A stretch of 64,000 bases of DNA. Source: an uncultured Bacteroidales bacterium (GTDB lineage Bacteria; Bacteroidota; Bacteroidia; Bacteroidales; Bacteroidaceae). The stretch's first letter is position 1, and every line of letters begins with the position of its first letter. Where the stretch lies: the NCBI GenBank assembly GCA_902775375.1, contig CACYLU010000001.1, forward strand, positions 62,001 to 126,000, given 5' to 3'. This document shows, one piece after another, positions 9,199-16,512 of the stretch. The notes below the pieces were generated by a model. It saw only the letters and a program-made list of their open reading frames with translations. It did not search any database and was not told the DNA's origin. A program made the translations under genes and the position numbers.

Positions 9199-10503
9199 AT
9201 GGAAAATATAGTACACTTCGATTTCAATTCCAATCCCAACGATACCCCAAAAATCATCAAGGTCATCGGTGTGGGTGGTGGCGGCGGTAACGCCGTGAAG
9301 CACATGTATCAAGAAGGTATCCATGATGTTACCTTTGCCCTCTGCAATACCGACCTGCAGGCTTTGCGCCAGTCAGAGATTCCCATCAAGATACAATTGG
9401 GTCCAAAGACCACACAAGGTTTAGGAGCTGGTAACGACCCTAAGGTGGCACGTGAAGCTGCTGAAGAAAGCATTGAAGAAATACGCAACCTCCTCAATGA
9501 CGGGACTCAAATGGTATTTGTTACCGCTGGTATGGGTGGTGGTACAGGTACTGGTGCTGCACCTGTGGTAGCTCGTATTGCCAAAGAGATGGACAAGCTC
9601 ACCGTAGGCATCGTTACTATCCCGTTCCTCTTCGAGCGCAACAGAAAGATTATGCAGGCCCTCGAAGGTGTAGAGGAAATGCAGAAGAATGTTGATGCCC
9701 TCTTGGTAATCAACAATGAACGTCTGCGTGAGATTTATACTGATGGCATTACTACTATGCGCGAAGCATTTGCTAAAGCCGATGATATTCTGTCTGTAGC
9801 TACCAAGAGCATAGCTGAGATGATTACTATGGAAGGTAATATCAACCTCGACTTCCGTGATGTGAAGAAGATCCTCAAGAATGGAGGTGTTGCCATCATG
9901 TCAACTGGCATTGCCAGTGGTGAACGCCGTTTGAAGCATGCCATTGACGATGCCCTGAAGTCTCCACTGCTTAATGACAACGATATATCTAAGGCAAAGA
10001 AGATCTTGTTCAACATCTCTTGGAGCAAAGACGCACCTCTGCTCATCGAAGAGACCAACGAGATTGACAGCTTCATGGAGAGCCTCGACAAGAACATTGA
10101 GGTAATCTGGGGCGAGGCAGAAGACCCATCATTAGGCGAGAATGTCAAGTTCACCGTCCTGGCAACTGGCTTCGGTTCATCCAGCATCCCAGGCATGGAG
10201 CAACTGCAGCATCAACGTTCAAAAGAAGAGGTGGAAGCTCAAGAGGAGCGTGAGGCACAGGAGCAGGAACGCATCGACCGTATCTACGGACGCAACACAC
10301 AGAAGAAGCGTCCTCACCACCTGCCTTATATCCTCACCACTGATGATTTCGACAACGACGAACTCATCCAGGCTATTGAGAATAGCCCTACTTACCTGCG
10401 CAATCGCACTACCCTCAACCAGTTGAAGGAAAAGTCAACCGAAATAGCAAAACCAGTTGATGAGACGCCAGCCAATGACGATGGCATCATCCACTTTGGA
10501 TAA
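9199..10503 (+). CDS. ftsZ: FtsZ, tubulin-like division GTPase
   Basis: Cytoplasmic GTPase that forms the Z ring. The tubulin signature GGGTGTGAAP is at about residues 112-121, after the N-terminal VGGGGGNAVKHM nucleotide loop. The T7 region NLDFRDVKKIL contains the catalytic aspartate. A charged linker (residues about 340-400) is followed by NSPTYLRNR, which resembles the conserved C-terminal peptide that binds FtsA, and the protein ends in IIHFG. Length 434 aa. It lies 15 nt after ftsA and 29 nt before the YqeY-like gene. Confidence 0.97.
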   Translation: MENIVHFDFNSNPNDTPKIIKVIGVGGGGGNAVKHMYQEGIHDVTFALCNTDLQALRQSEIPIKIQLGPKTTQGLGAGNDPKVAREAAEESIEEIRNLLNDGTQMVFVTAGMGGGTGTGAAPVVARIAKEMDKLTVGIVTIPFLFERNRKIMQALEGVEEMQKNVDALLVINNERLREIYTDGITTMREAFAKADDILSVATKSIAEMITMEGNINLDFRDVKKILKNGGVAIMSTGIASGERRLKHAIDDALKSPLLNDNDISKAKKILFNISWSKDAPLLIEETNEIDSFMESLDKNIEVIWGEAEDPSLGENVKFTVLATGFGSSSIPGMEQLQHQRSKEEVEAQEEREAQEQERIDRIYGRNTQKKRPHHLPYILTTDDFDNDELIQAIENSPTYLRNRTTLNQLKEKSTEIAKPVDETPANDDGIIHFG

Positions 10504-10532
10504 CAAATTGTATAATCTAAAACGTAAATATT

Positions 10533-10979
10533 ATGTTGTTCGATCAAGTAAGCAAAGATATCATCGCTGCCATGAAGGCACACGATAAGGTTGCGTTGGA
10601 AACCCTCCGCAACATCAAGAAAGTATTTCTCGAAGCCAAGACTGCTCCTGGAGCTAACGACACTTTAGAAGATGCCGATGCACTGAAACTCATTCAGAAA
10701 CTCGTAAAGCAAGGCAAGGATGCAGCTGAGATTTACACACAGCAAGGACGTGCCGACTTGGCAGAAGCAGAACTGGCTCAGGTGAAGGTGATGGAAACCT
10801 ACTTGCCTAAACCACTAAGTGACGAAGAACTGACTGAAGCTATCAAGCAAATCATTGCAGAAGCAGGTGCTACCAGCATGAAGGACATGGGTAAGGTCAT
10901 GGGAATCGCTTCTAAAGCGCTTAGCGGGAAAGCAGAAGGCAGAGCCATCTCTGCTAAGGTAAAAGAGTTGCTGGGATAA
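10533..10979 (+). CDS. GatB/YqeY domain protein
   Basis: 148-aa protein of the YqeY family, related to the tail domain of the GatB subunit of the amidotransferase that makes Gln-tRNA. Its own role is not established. Visible family features are the N-terminal helical LFDQVSKDIIAAMKAHD, the central IQKLVKQGKDAAEIYTQQGR, and the C-terminal GATSMKDMGKVMGIASKAL followed by GRAISAKVKELLG. It closes the mur/fts transcription unit: 29 nt after ftsZ, then a hairpin at 11004-11022 and a strong terminator at 11039. Confidence 0.9.
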   Translation: MLFDQVSKDIIAAMKAHDKVALETLRNIKKVFLEAKTAPGANDTLEDADALKLIQKLVKQGKDAAEIYTQQGRADLAEAELAQVKVMETYLPKPLSDEELTEAIKQIIAEAGATSMKDMGKVMGIASKALSGKAEGRAISAKVKELLG

Positions 10980-11003
10980 TATATCAGTTTTTCAAGATAA
11001 GCT

Positions 11004-11022
11004 GCCTCACGTATTCTGAGGC
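11004..11022 (+). other. Small hairpin after the YqeY gene
   Basis: GCCTCA (11004-11009) pairs with TGAGGC (11017-11022) across a 7-nt loop. No T-run follows, so it is more likely an mRNA 3'-end structure than a terminator. The true terminator is 17 nt further on. Confidence 0.45.
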
Positions 11023-11038
11023 GCTTAATCCCCTTAAT

Positions 11039-11086
11039 AGCAAGGTTTATACTAAAAAATAAGTGTAAACCTTGCTTTTATTATTG
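11039..11086 (+). terminator. Rho-independent terminator of the mur/fts cluster
   Basis: Perfect 11-bp arms AGCAAGGTTTA (11039-11049) and TAAACCTTGCT (11066-11076) with a 16-nt loop, followed by TTTTATTATT. It separates the fts cluster from the next unit. The -33 element of the following promoter lies inside its right arm. Confidence 0.8.
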
Positions 11087-11122
11087 GTTTACATTACCTT
11101 TGTCATAAGATTAACCTTAAAA
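11071..11122 (+). promoter_or_regulatory. Bacteroidetes-type promoter and leader motif for the Gfo/Idh gene
   Basis: CTTG (11071-11074), a 20-nt spacer, then TACCTTTG (11095-11102) fit the -33/-7 consensus TTTG/TAnnTTTG of the Bacteroidetes primary sigma factor. TTAACCTTAAAA follows at 11111-11122, just before the gene. The same 12-mer occurs before a tiny ORF at 58546. Confidence 0.7.
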
Positions 11123-11136
11123 AATACCTGCAGGAT

Positions 11137-12393
11137 ATGAAAACTAATAGAAGAAATTTCCTGAAAAGCCTTGGCGGCTTGGCACTGTTCACCATTGTGC
11201 CACGTCCTGTGTTGGGTAAGGGCTTTATGGCTCCATCCGACCAACTAACCAAAGGCATTATCGGTGTAGGCGGTATGGGTAGGGGTCACGTCAATTATGG
11301 TGGCACACGCTTGGTAGCCATCTGTGATGTTGACCGCAACCACTTGGAAGCAGGCAAGAACCTTGTCAAAGAGAGCATCGCCACCTACCACGATTTCCGC
11401 GAGTTGATTCACGACCCCAATGTTGACATTGTGCACATCGCCACTCCACCTCATTGGCATGCTTTGATGACCATCGAAGCAGCTAAGGCAGGCAAAGACA
11501 TCTGGTGCGAGAAACCTATGACCCGTACTATAGGCGAAGGCAAACGTGTAGTAGAAACTGTACAACAGTTTGGTCGTATGTTCCGACTGAATACCTGGTT
11601 CCGTTTCACCGACCAGTTCTATGGCTTAGGCACTCCCGTCAAGCCACTAAAGAAACTTGTACAAAGCGGTCTACTTGGCTGGCCTCTGAAAGTTACCATC
11701 AGCAAATATACTGGTTTCGACTGGAAATTCTACTGGGTAGGTAAGGAAGACCTTGAACCGATGCCTATACCTGCAGAACTTGACTATGACCTATGGTTAG
11801 GTCCGGCACCCGAGAAACCTTACAACCCACATCGTGTTCATCAGACTTTCCGTGGTTACTGGGATTACGATGCTGGCGGTTTGGGTGACATGGGTCAGCA
11901 CTACATAGATCCTGTTCAATATATCTTAGGCAAAGATGACACCAGTCCTGTGAAGGTAGAAGTTGATGCTCCTCAGCAACATCCCGATGCCGTAGGCACA
12001 TGGCGAAGCATCACTTACACCTATGCTGATGGTTGTCAGATTGTTTTGTGGGGTGGCGACTATGGTAATCCAAATACACCATACATCGCAGGTCCTAAGG
12101 GCAATGTATATAAGAACTTTGTATGCGACATACCTGATTGGGAGAAGAAGCTGGCCGACTATCCCGACCCAGCTCCTCAGGTTACCGACTTCATGGAGAG
12201 CGTACGCACCCGCAAGCCGTTCGCCCTCAACGAGACAAAGGGCTTCCGTTCTGCTACCATCGTCAACATGGGTGCTTGCGCCCTGCGCCTGAACCGCACC
12301 CTCGAGTTCGATCCCGAGAAGTTGCAGTTCATCAATGACGAAGCTGCTAATCGCCTCATCAACCAACCAATGCGTGGTGAATGGCAACTTTAA
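11137..12393 (+). CDS. Tat-exported Gfo/Idh/MocA family oxidoreductase
   Basis: NAD(P)-dependent sugar oxidoreductase of the Gfo/Idh/MocA family, predicted periplasmic. The N-terminus has a twin-arginine signal (NRRNFLKSL followed by a hydrophobic stretch ending PVLGKG). The Rossmann loop is GVGGMGRGHV, the EKPM motif (lysine in catalysis) is near residue 125, and DMGQHYID supplies the conserved C-domain histidine. Length 418 aa. It sits 30 nt before the HEAT/DUF1080 gene under its own promoter. Oxidation of a glycoside to a 3-keto sugar, which the neighbour would then cleave, is my inference from that pairing; the substrate is unknown. Confidence 0.85.
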   Translation: MKTNRRNFLKSLGGLALFTIVPRPVLGKGFMAPSDQLTKGIIGVGGMGRGHVNYGGTRLVAICDVDRNHLEAGKNLVKESIATYHDFRELIHDPNVDIVHIATPPHWHALMTIEAAKAGKDIWCEKPMTRTIGEGKRVVETVQQFGRMFRLNTWFRFTDQFYGLGTPVKPLKKLVQSGLLGWPLKVTISKYTGFDWKFYWVGKEDLEPMPIPAELDYDLWLGPAPEKPYNPHRVHQTFRGYWDYDAGGLGDMGQHYIDPVQYILGKDDTSPVKVEVDAPQQHPDAVGTWRSITYTYADGCQIVLWGGDYGNPNTPYIAGPKGNVYKNFVCDIPDWEKKLADYPDPAPQVTDFMESVRTRKPFALNETKGFRSATIVNMGACALRLNRTLEFDPEKLQFINDEAANRLINQPMRGEWQL

Positions 12394-12423
12394 TAATGGA
12401 TAATGAATAATAGAAAATTAGTT
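12394..12423. repeat. Short AT-rich intergenic repeat (TAATGGATAATGAATAA type)
   Basis: The spacer contains TAATGGATAATGAATAATAG. Related runs of the ATTATCCATTATC kind occur at 31984-32020 and 35531-35564. They look like a dispersed simple element of this genome; function unknown. Confidence 0.4.
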
Positions 12424-15400
12424 ATGAAGAAATATACGTTATTATTTGTATCCCTCTTGGTTAGCTGCATCATGCTGGCTCAAGGCCCTGCCAACCGCAC
12501 GGCTAAGACCATTGCGGCTGATGTACTGGCTCAGATGCCGGCACAGAACCAAGAGACATTCAACAGCCTGATGAACGACTTGGCATCCAGTGGTGAAGAG
12601 GGTATTCTTATCCTCACCCAAATGCTCAAGGCACCAGGACAGGGCAGTAACGCACAAGTGGAATATGCACTGAGCGGACTTACCTCCTATGTCAGTGCTC
12701 CTGGTCGTGAAGCTCAGCAAGCAGTAGTTCTGTCCGCTCTCAACAAAGCTGCAGCACAAGCTACCAATGCCACCGTTAAGGCATTTCTCGAGAATCAGGC
12801 AAGTATGCTGAACCGTCCTTACGCTATGACAGAAGCCACCACTCCTGCTTTGGCTATCGCACAACGCAACGCTAAAGCAGCTCTCAAGAGTGGCAGGCAA
12901 CAAGACCGCATCAAGGCCATGCTGCAAGTTATGAGTCTGCTTTCTGCCAAAGATGCCCAGAAGACAGCTTTTGCCGCTCTGAAAGACGGTAATAAGGACT
13001 ATCGTAACGCTATACTCAGCGCAGTTTCCAACAAGGCCGACAAGGGTTTCTACAACAGCTTGGTAAAGACGATGCTCAAGGCAAAGCCCGACGTACAGGC
13101 TGATATCATCAACTTCCTCGCAGCTGAGGCCGACAAGAGTGCCGAGAAGCGCAACTTAGTGAAGAACTCAGAAGCTAAGTGGGATAACCCTACGATGAAC
13201 ATCCTGCACAACTTCGTCAAGAACAGCAGCAATTTCGACATTGTCGAGGCATCTGTCAGCGCGTTGCGCAACATTGGTGATGCTTCCTCTATCCCAGTTA
13301 TCGCCTCTCTACTGAAGAAGAATGATACCCAATATGTAGCTTTGGCACAAGCCGCTTTAGCTTCATTCAATGGTAAGATCAACAGCGATGTGGCTAAGGC
13401 TGTCGGTGATGCAAGTCCTGCAGGAAAGATTGCCGGCATCGAACTGCTGGCTAACCGCAAGGCTACCGTTAACCTGGGAACCGTTCTGGCAGAAACCGAT
13501 AACGCTGATGCCAACGTCAAGGCTGCAGCCCTCAAGGCACTGAAAGACTTGGTAAGCCCACAAGACTTCACCAAGATGTGCGGATTACTTGAAGATGCAA
13601 GCGCCGATGCATACCAACCTTTGCAACAGGCCATCACTGCCACTTTGGTGGGTCAGGCTCCTGCTCAGCAAGTGCAAACCATCAGTCAGCGCATGAACCA
13701 AGCAGGCACGGGCAAGGGTTACCTCTACTATCCCGTACTCGCTGCTACAGGTGATGCCAATGCACTGAAGACCATCGTTGATGGATTATCTACAGGCACA
13801 CAGGCTTCTCGTGACGCTGCATTCCAAGCCCTCCTCACTTGGCCAGGACTTGAAGTAGCTCCTCACCTTTATAACATCGCCCGCCAGTCATCAGGCGACA
13901 CTTTCGACAAGGCCTTGGACCGCTATATTGAACTGGGGTCGTCAGAGAACCTCACGGGCGAGAATCAGTTGCAGTTCCTCCGTCAGGCAATGGAGTTGGC
14001 CAAGACCGACAAGCAGCGCAACAAGATTCTGGAAAAGGTAGATAAGACAGGCACTTTCTTAGGCATGATAATGGCAGGTGAATACATTAACAACCCTGCC
14101 CTGCAACAAACAGCGGCTACTGCCGTGATGGACATCGCTGTGGCACATCCTGAGTACAACGGTGCCAACACACGCGCTCTCCTCAACAAGGTGGTGGAGG
14201 TACTGAGTGGTGGCGATGCCGACTACTTCAAGCAGAACATCAAGAAATACCTCGAAGAGAACTCTGCCACCGAACAAGGCTTCGTAAGCATCTTCAACGG
14301 CAAGGACCTTACGGGTTGGAAAGGTTTGGTGCAAGACCCTATCAAGCGTAGCAAGATGAAGCCTGCACAGCTCGCCAAAGAGCAGATTAAGGCCGATGAG
14401 CAGATGCGCAAGGACTGGATTGTAGAAGATGGATCACTGGCTTATGTGGGCACAGGATTCGACAACCTCTGCACCGAGAAGCAGTATGGTGACTTCGAGA
14501 TGCTGGTAGATTGGAAACTCGACCCCAACGGCGCTGAGCCAGATGCTGGCATCTACCTTCGTGGCACTCCTCAGGTACAGATTTGGGACACTGCCCGTGT
14601 GGATGTAGGTGCTCAGGTAGGTTCTGGTGGCTTGTATAACAACAAGAAGAACAAGGACATTCCTCTGGTAGTGGCCGACAACCCATTGGGCGAGTGGAAC
14701 TCCTTCTATATTAAGATGGTGGGCGACCGAGTGACGGTGAAACTCAACGGCATCCTCGTGGTGGATGATGTCATCCTCGAAAACTACTGGGACCGCTCAC
14801 AACCCATTTTCCCCATCGAGCAACTCGAGTTGCAGGCACATGGCAGCAAAGTATGGTTCCGTAACATCTACGTGAAGGAACTCAAGCGTGCCGAAGCGTT
14901 CCAACTCTCCGAGCAAGAGAAGAAAGAAGGCTTCAAGGTGCTCTTTGACGGCACCAATATGTATCAGTGGACAGGCAACACCGTTGACTATACCATCGAG
15001 AACGGCACCATCAGCATGAACCCAAGCAAGGCATTTGGCGGCAACCTCTACACCGTTGACGAATATGCCGACTTCATCTACCGCTTCGAGTTCAAGCTTA
15101 CCCCTGGCGCCAACAACGGTGTGGGCATCCGTACCCCGATGGAAGGCGATGCTGCTTATGTAGGCATGGAGATACAGATTCTCGACTGCGAGCATCCTAC
15201 CTATAGCTACATCACCCCATTGCAGCATCACGGATCAGTTTATGGCATCATTCCTGCCAAACCCGATCATCACAGTGCCTTCAAACCCGCAGGTGAATGG
15301 AACGAGGAGGAGATTTATGCTAAGGGCGACTACATCCGCGTGACCGTCAACGGACAAGTCATCAACGAAGGCAACATCCGTGAGGCCACCAAGAACGGTA

Positions 15401-15516
15401 CAGCCGACAAGCAGGAACATCCGGGCCTCTTCAACAAGAAGGGTCACATCGGCTTCCTCGGTCACGGCTCACCCGTTCAGTTCCGCAACATCCGTATCAA
15501 GGAACTAAAGGACTAA
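12424..15516 (+). CDS. Exported HEAT-repeat protein with two DUF1080 (3-keto-disaccharide hydrolase) domains
   Basis: 1030-aa exported protein. A signal peptide (MKKYTLLFVSLLVSCIMLAQ) leads into about 580 residues of Ala/Leu-rich helical HEAT-like repeats. Two DUF1080 domains follow, the first from about residue 619 (GFVSIFNGKDLTGWKG), the second from about 836 (GFKVLFDGTNMYQWTG), each concanavalin-like with characteristic GIYLRG and GVGIRTP strands. DUF1080 members cleave 3-keto-glycosides, so it may work with the Gfo/Idh enzyme directly upstream. The start is taken at ATG 12424; an ATG at 12403 would put seven residues before the signal. The double catalytic domain and helical platform are unusual; one copy may only bind. 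Confidence 0.82.
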   Translation: MKKYTLLFVSLLVSCIMLAQGPANRTAKTIAADVLAQMPAQNQETFNSLMNDLASSGEEGILILTQMLKAPGQGSNAQVEYALSGLTSYVSAPGREAQQAVVLSALNKAAAQATNATVKAFLENQASMLNRPYAMTEATTPALAIAQRNAKAALKSGRQQDRIKAMLQVMSLLSAKDAQKTAFAALKDGNKDYRNAILSAVSNKADKGFYNSLVKTMLKAKPDVQADIINFLAAEADKSAEKRNLVKNSEAKWDNPTMNILHNFVKNSSNFDIVEASVSALRNIGDASSIPVIASLLKKNDTQYVALAQAALASFNGKINSDVAKAVGDASPAGKIAGIELLANRKATVNLGTVLAETDNADANVKAAALKALKDLVSPQDFTKMCGLLEDASADAYQPLQQAITATLVGQAPAQQVQTISQRMNQAGTGKGYLYYPVLAATGDANALKTIVDGLSTGTQASRDAAFQALLTWPGLEVAPHLYNIARQSSGDTFDKALDRYIELGSSENLTGENQLQFLRQAMELAKTDKQRNKILEKVDKTGTFLGMIMAGEYINNPALQQTAATAVMDIAVAHPEYNGANTRALLNKVVEVLSGGDADYFKQNIKKYLEENSATEQGFVSIFNGKDLTGWKGLVQDPIKRSKMKPAQLAKEQIKADEQMRKDWIVEDGSLAYVGTGFDNLCTEKQYGDFEMLVDWKLDPNGAEPDAGIYLRGTPQVQIWDTARVDVGAQVGSGGLYNNKKNKDIPLVVADNPLGEWNSFYIKMVGDRVTVKLNGILVVDDVILENYWDRSQPIFPIEQLELQAHGSKVWFRNIYVKELKRAEAFQLSEQEKKEGFKVLFDGTNMYQWTGNTVDYTIENGTISMNPSKAFGGNLYTVDEYADFIYRFEFKLTPGANNGVGIRTPMEGDAAYVGMEIQILDCEHPTYSYITPLQHHGSVYGIIPAKPDHHSAFKPAGEWNEEEIYAKGDYIRVTVNGQVINEGNIREATKNGTADKQEHPGLFNKKGHIGFLGHGSPVQFRNIRIKELKD

Positions 15517-15557
15517 GTGCTATTATCGACTAATTGTTCATATAGTATATTAATGAA

Positions 15558-15596
15558 GGCTGCATCAAGATGCGAATCTTGGTGCAGCCACTTTTT
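15558..15596 (+). terminator. Strong hairpin terminator after the DUF1080 gene
   Basis: GGCTGCATCAAGAT pairs with ATCTTGGTGCAGCC around a GCGA loop (15558-15589; one T-G pair), followed by TTTTT at 15592-15596. It lies between convergent genes and marks the left border of the accessory island. Confidence 0.85.
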
Positions 15597-15613
15597 AACC
15601 CAACACAGTATCC

Positions 15614-16120
15614 TTACTTTAGGATAAAGTTTATCTTCCGCCTGTTGTCCTTTGGCCGGGCAGCAAAGTGCAGCCAATAGACGGTGCCTCGCCGTTCAAG
15701 AAATAGTTCATCAAAGTCTTGCCTTTTCTGGTCAGCAATGTCAATGAGGATATTCATAAACCGGATGGCCTGTTCTTTCCCAGCACAGCGGATATCCACT
15801 GCACAGCCCCTCATGTGGTTGGAGGTTTCAGAAGGATTTAACCCTGCTTCTTTCATCTTTAGCATCACTTGGTAGGAACGGAAGCCTTGATTAATCACCA
15901 ATGGCTCCACCTCCTTTGAGGTGTAATAGTCCTCGCTTGGTCGTAACACATACAACACATTATAGAGGTATCGCAATTCCTCTAGCCAATCTTCGCACAG
16001 GTGGATGAGGTTCTCCACTGCCTCCAACGGAGGCTCATTATTATCTTCTGTCTTATAACTCGTCTTTGTCAGCTCAGCCAAAGTAAAGTGTTCTGACAAA
16101 TTCTTTGTTCTATCTAACAT
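15614..16120 (-). CDS. M15-family peptidase (D-Ala-D-Ala carboxypeptidase-like)
   Basis: 168-aa zinc peptidase of the M15 fold, acting on peptidoglycan stem peptides. Zinc and catalytic motifs are visible: SNHMRGCAVD (H102, D109) and YWLHF (H151). There is no signal peptide, as in phage or mobile-element endolysins. It is last of a minus-strand run and overlaps the previous gene by 11 nt. Cell-wall hydrolases are regular partners of DUF3987/HU/smalltalk modules in Bacteroides; in the version I remember the enzyme is an amidase next to smalltalk, whereas here an M15 peptidase sits on the far side. Confidence 0.85.
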   Translation of the reverse strand: MLDRTKNLSEHFTLAELTKTSYKTEDNNEPPLEAVENLIHLCEDWLEELRYLYNVLYVLRPSEDYYTSKEVEPLVINQGFRSYQVMLKMKEAGLNPSETSNHMRGCAVDIRCAGKEQAIRFMNILIDIADQKRQDFDELFLERRGTVYWLHFAARPKDNRRKINFILK

Positions 16121-16511
16121 ACCTGTTTCTTTTTGTTCGTTTTTTCTTGTTAATATTTATCGGTGTACTCAGTGGGAAAGCAATGCTATAGGCCTTGTCC
16201 AACGAGTTAAGTTTCACCTGATATTTATTCAAATTGAGTGTTTTCTGCACAATTGCCTTCAGTATCTCGCGATGCTTCCTGGGATATAGCGACGGATTGG
16301 GAAGAATATCATAGCCATAAATCGGTTCCTCGTCTCTTGAAGCAAGGTTGCAAACTTCCCAGATAAAATCGTCGGTAGCCTCAGCACCAAACCATGATTG
16401 CAGCACACGCCTCACACAGAAGAGTTTCTTCTGTACCTCGAAGAGCTGCCTTGTGCGCTCCAGCCAAAGCCAGAGCCGCACAAAACATTCTTGGGTATTA
16501 TGAATTTCCAT
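16110..16511 (-). CDS. Hypothetical protein of the DUF3987 module
   Basis: 133-aa basic protein I do not recognise. The N-terminal half is helical with many Trp, Arg and Leu (VRLWLWLERTRQLFEVQKKLF) and the end is Lys/Arg-rich (INKKKRTKRNRYVR), which may bind nucleic acid. I place the start at ATG 16511 (MEIHNTQ), one base after the DUF3987 stop. An in-frame ATG at 16556 would add a tail (MVKVVKVKMVKIV) that is only the translated GGTCA repeat. It overlaps the M15 start by 11 nt, so the three are probably coupled. Confidence 0.65.
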   Translation of the reverse strand: MEIHNTQECFVRLWLWLERTRQLFEVQKKLFCVRRVLQSWFGAEATDDFIWEVCNLASRDEEPIYGYDILPNPSLYPRKHREILKAIVQKTLNLNKYQVKLNSLDKAYSIAFPLSTPININKKKRTKRNRYVR

Positions 16512-16512
16512 A

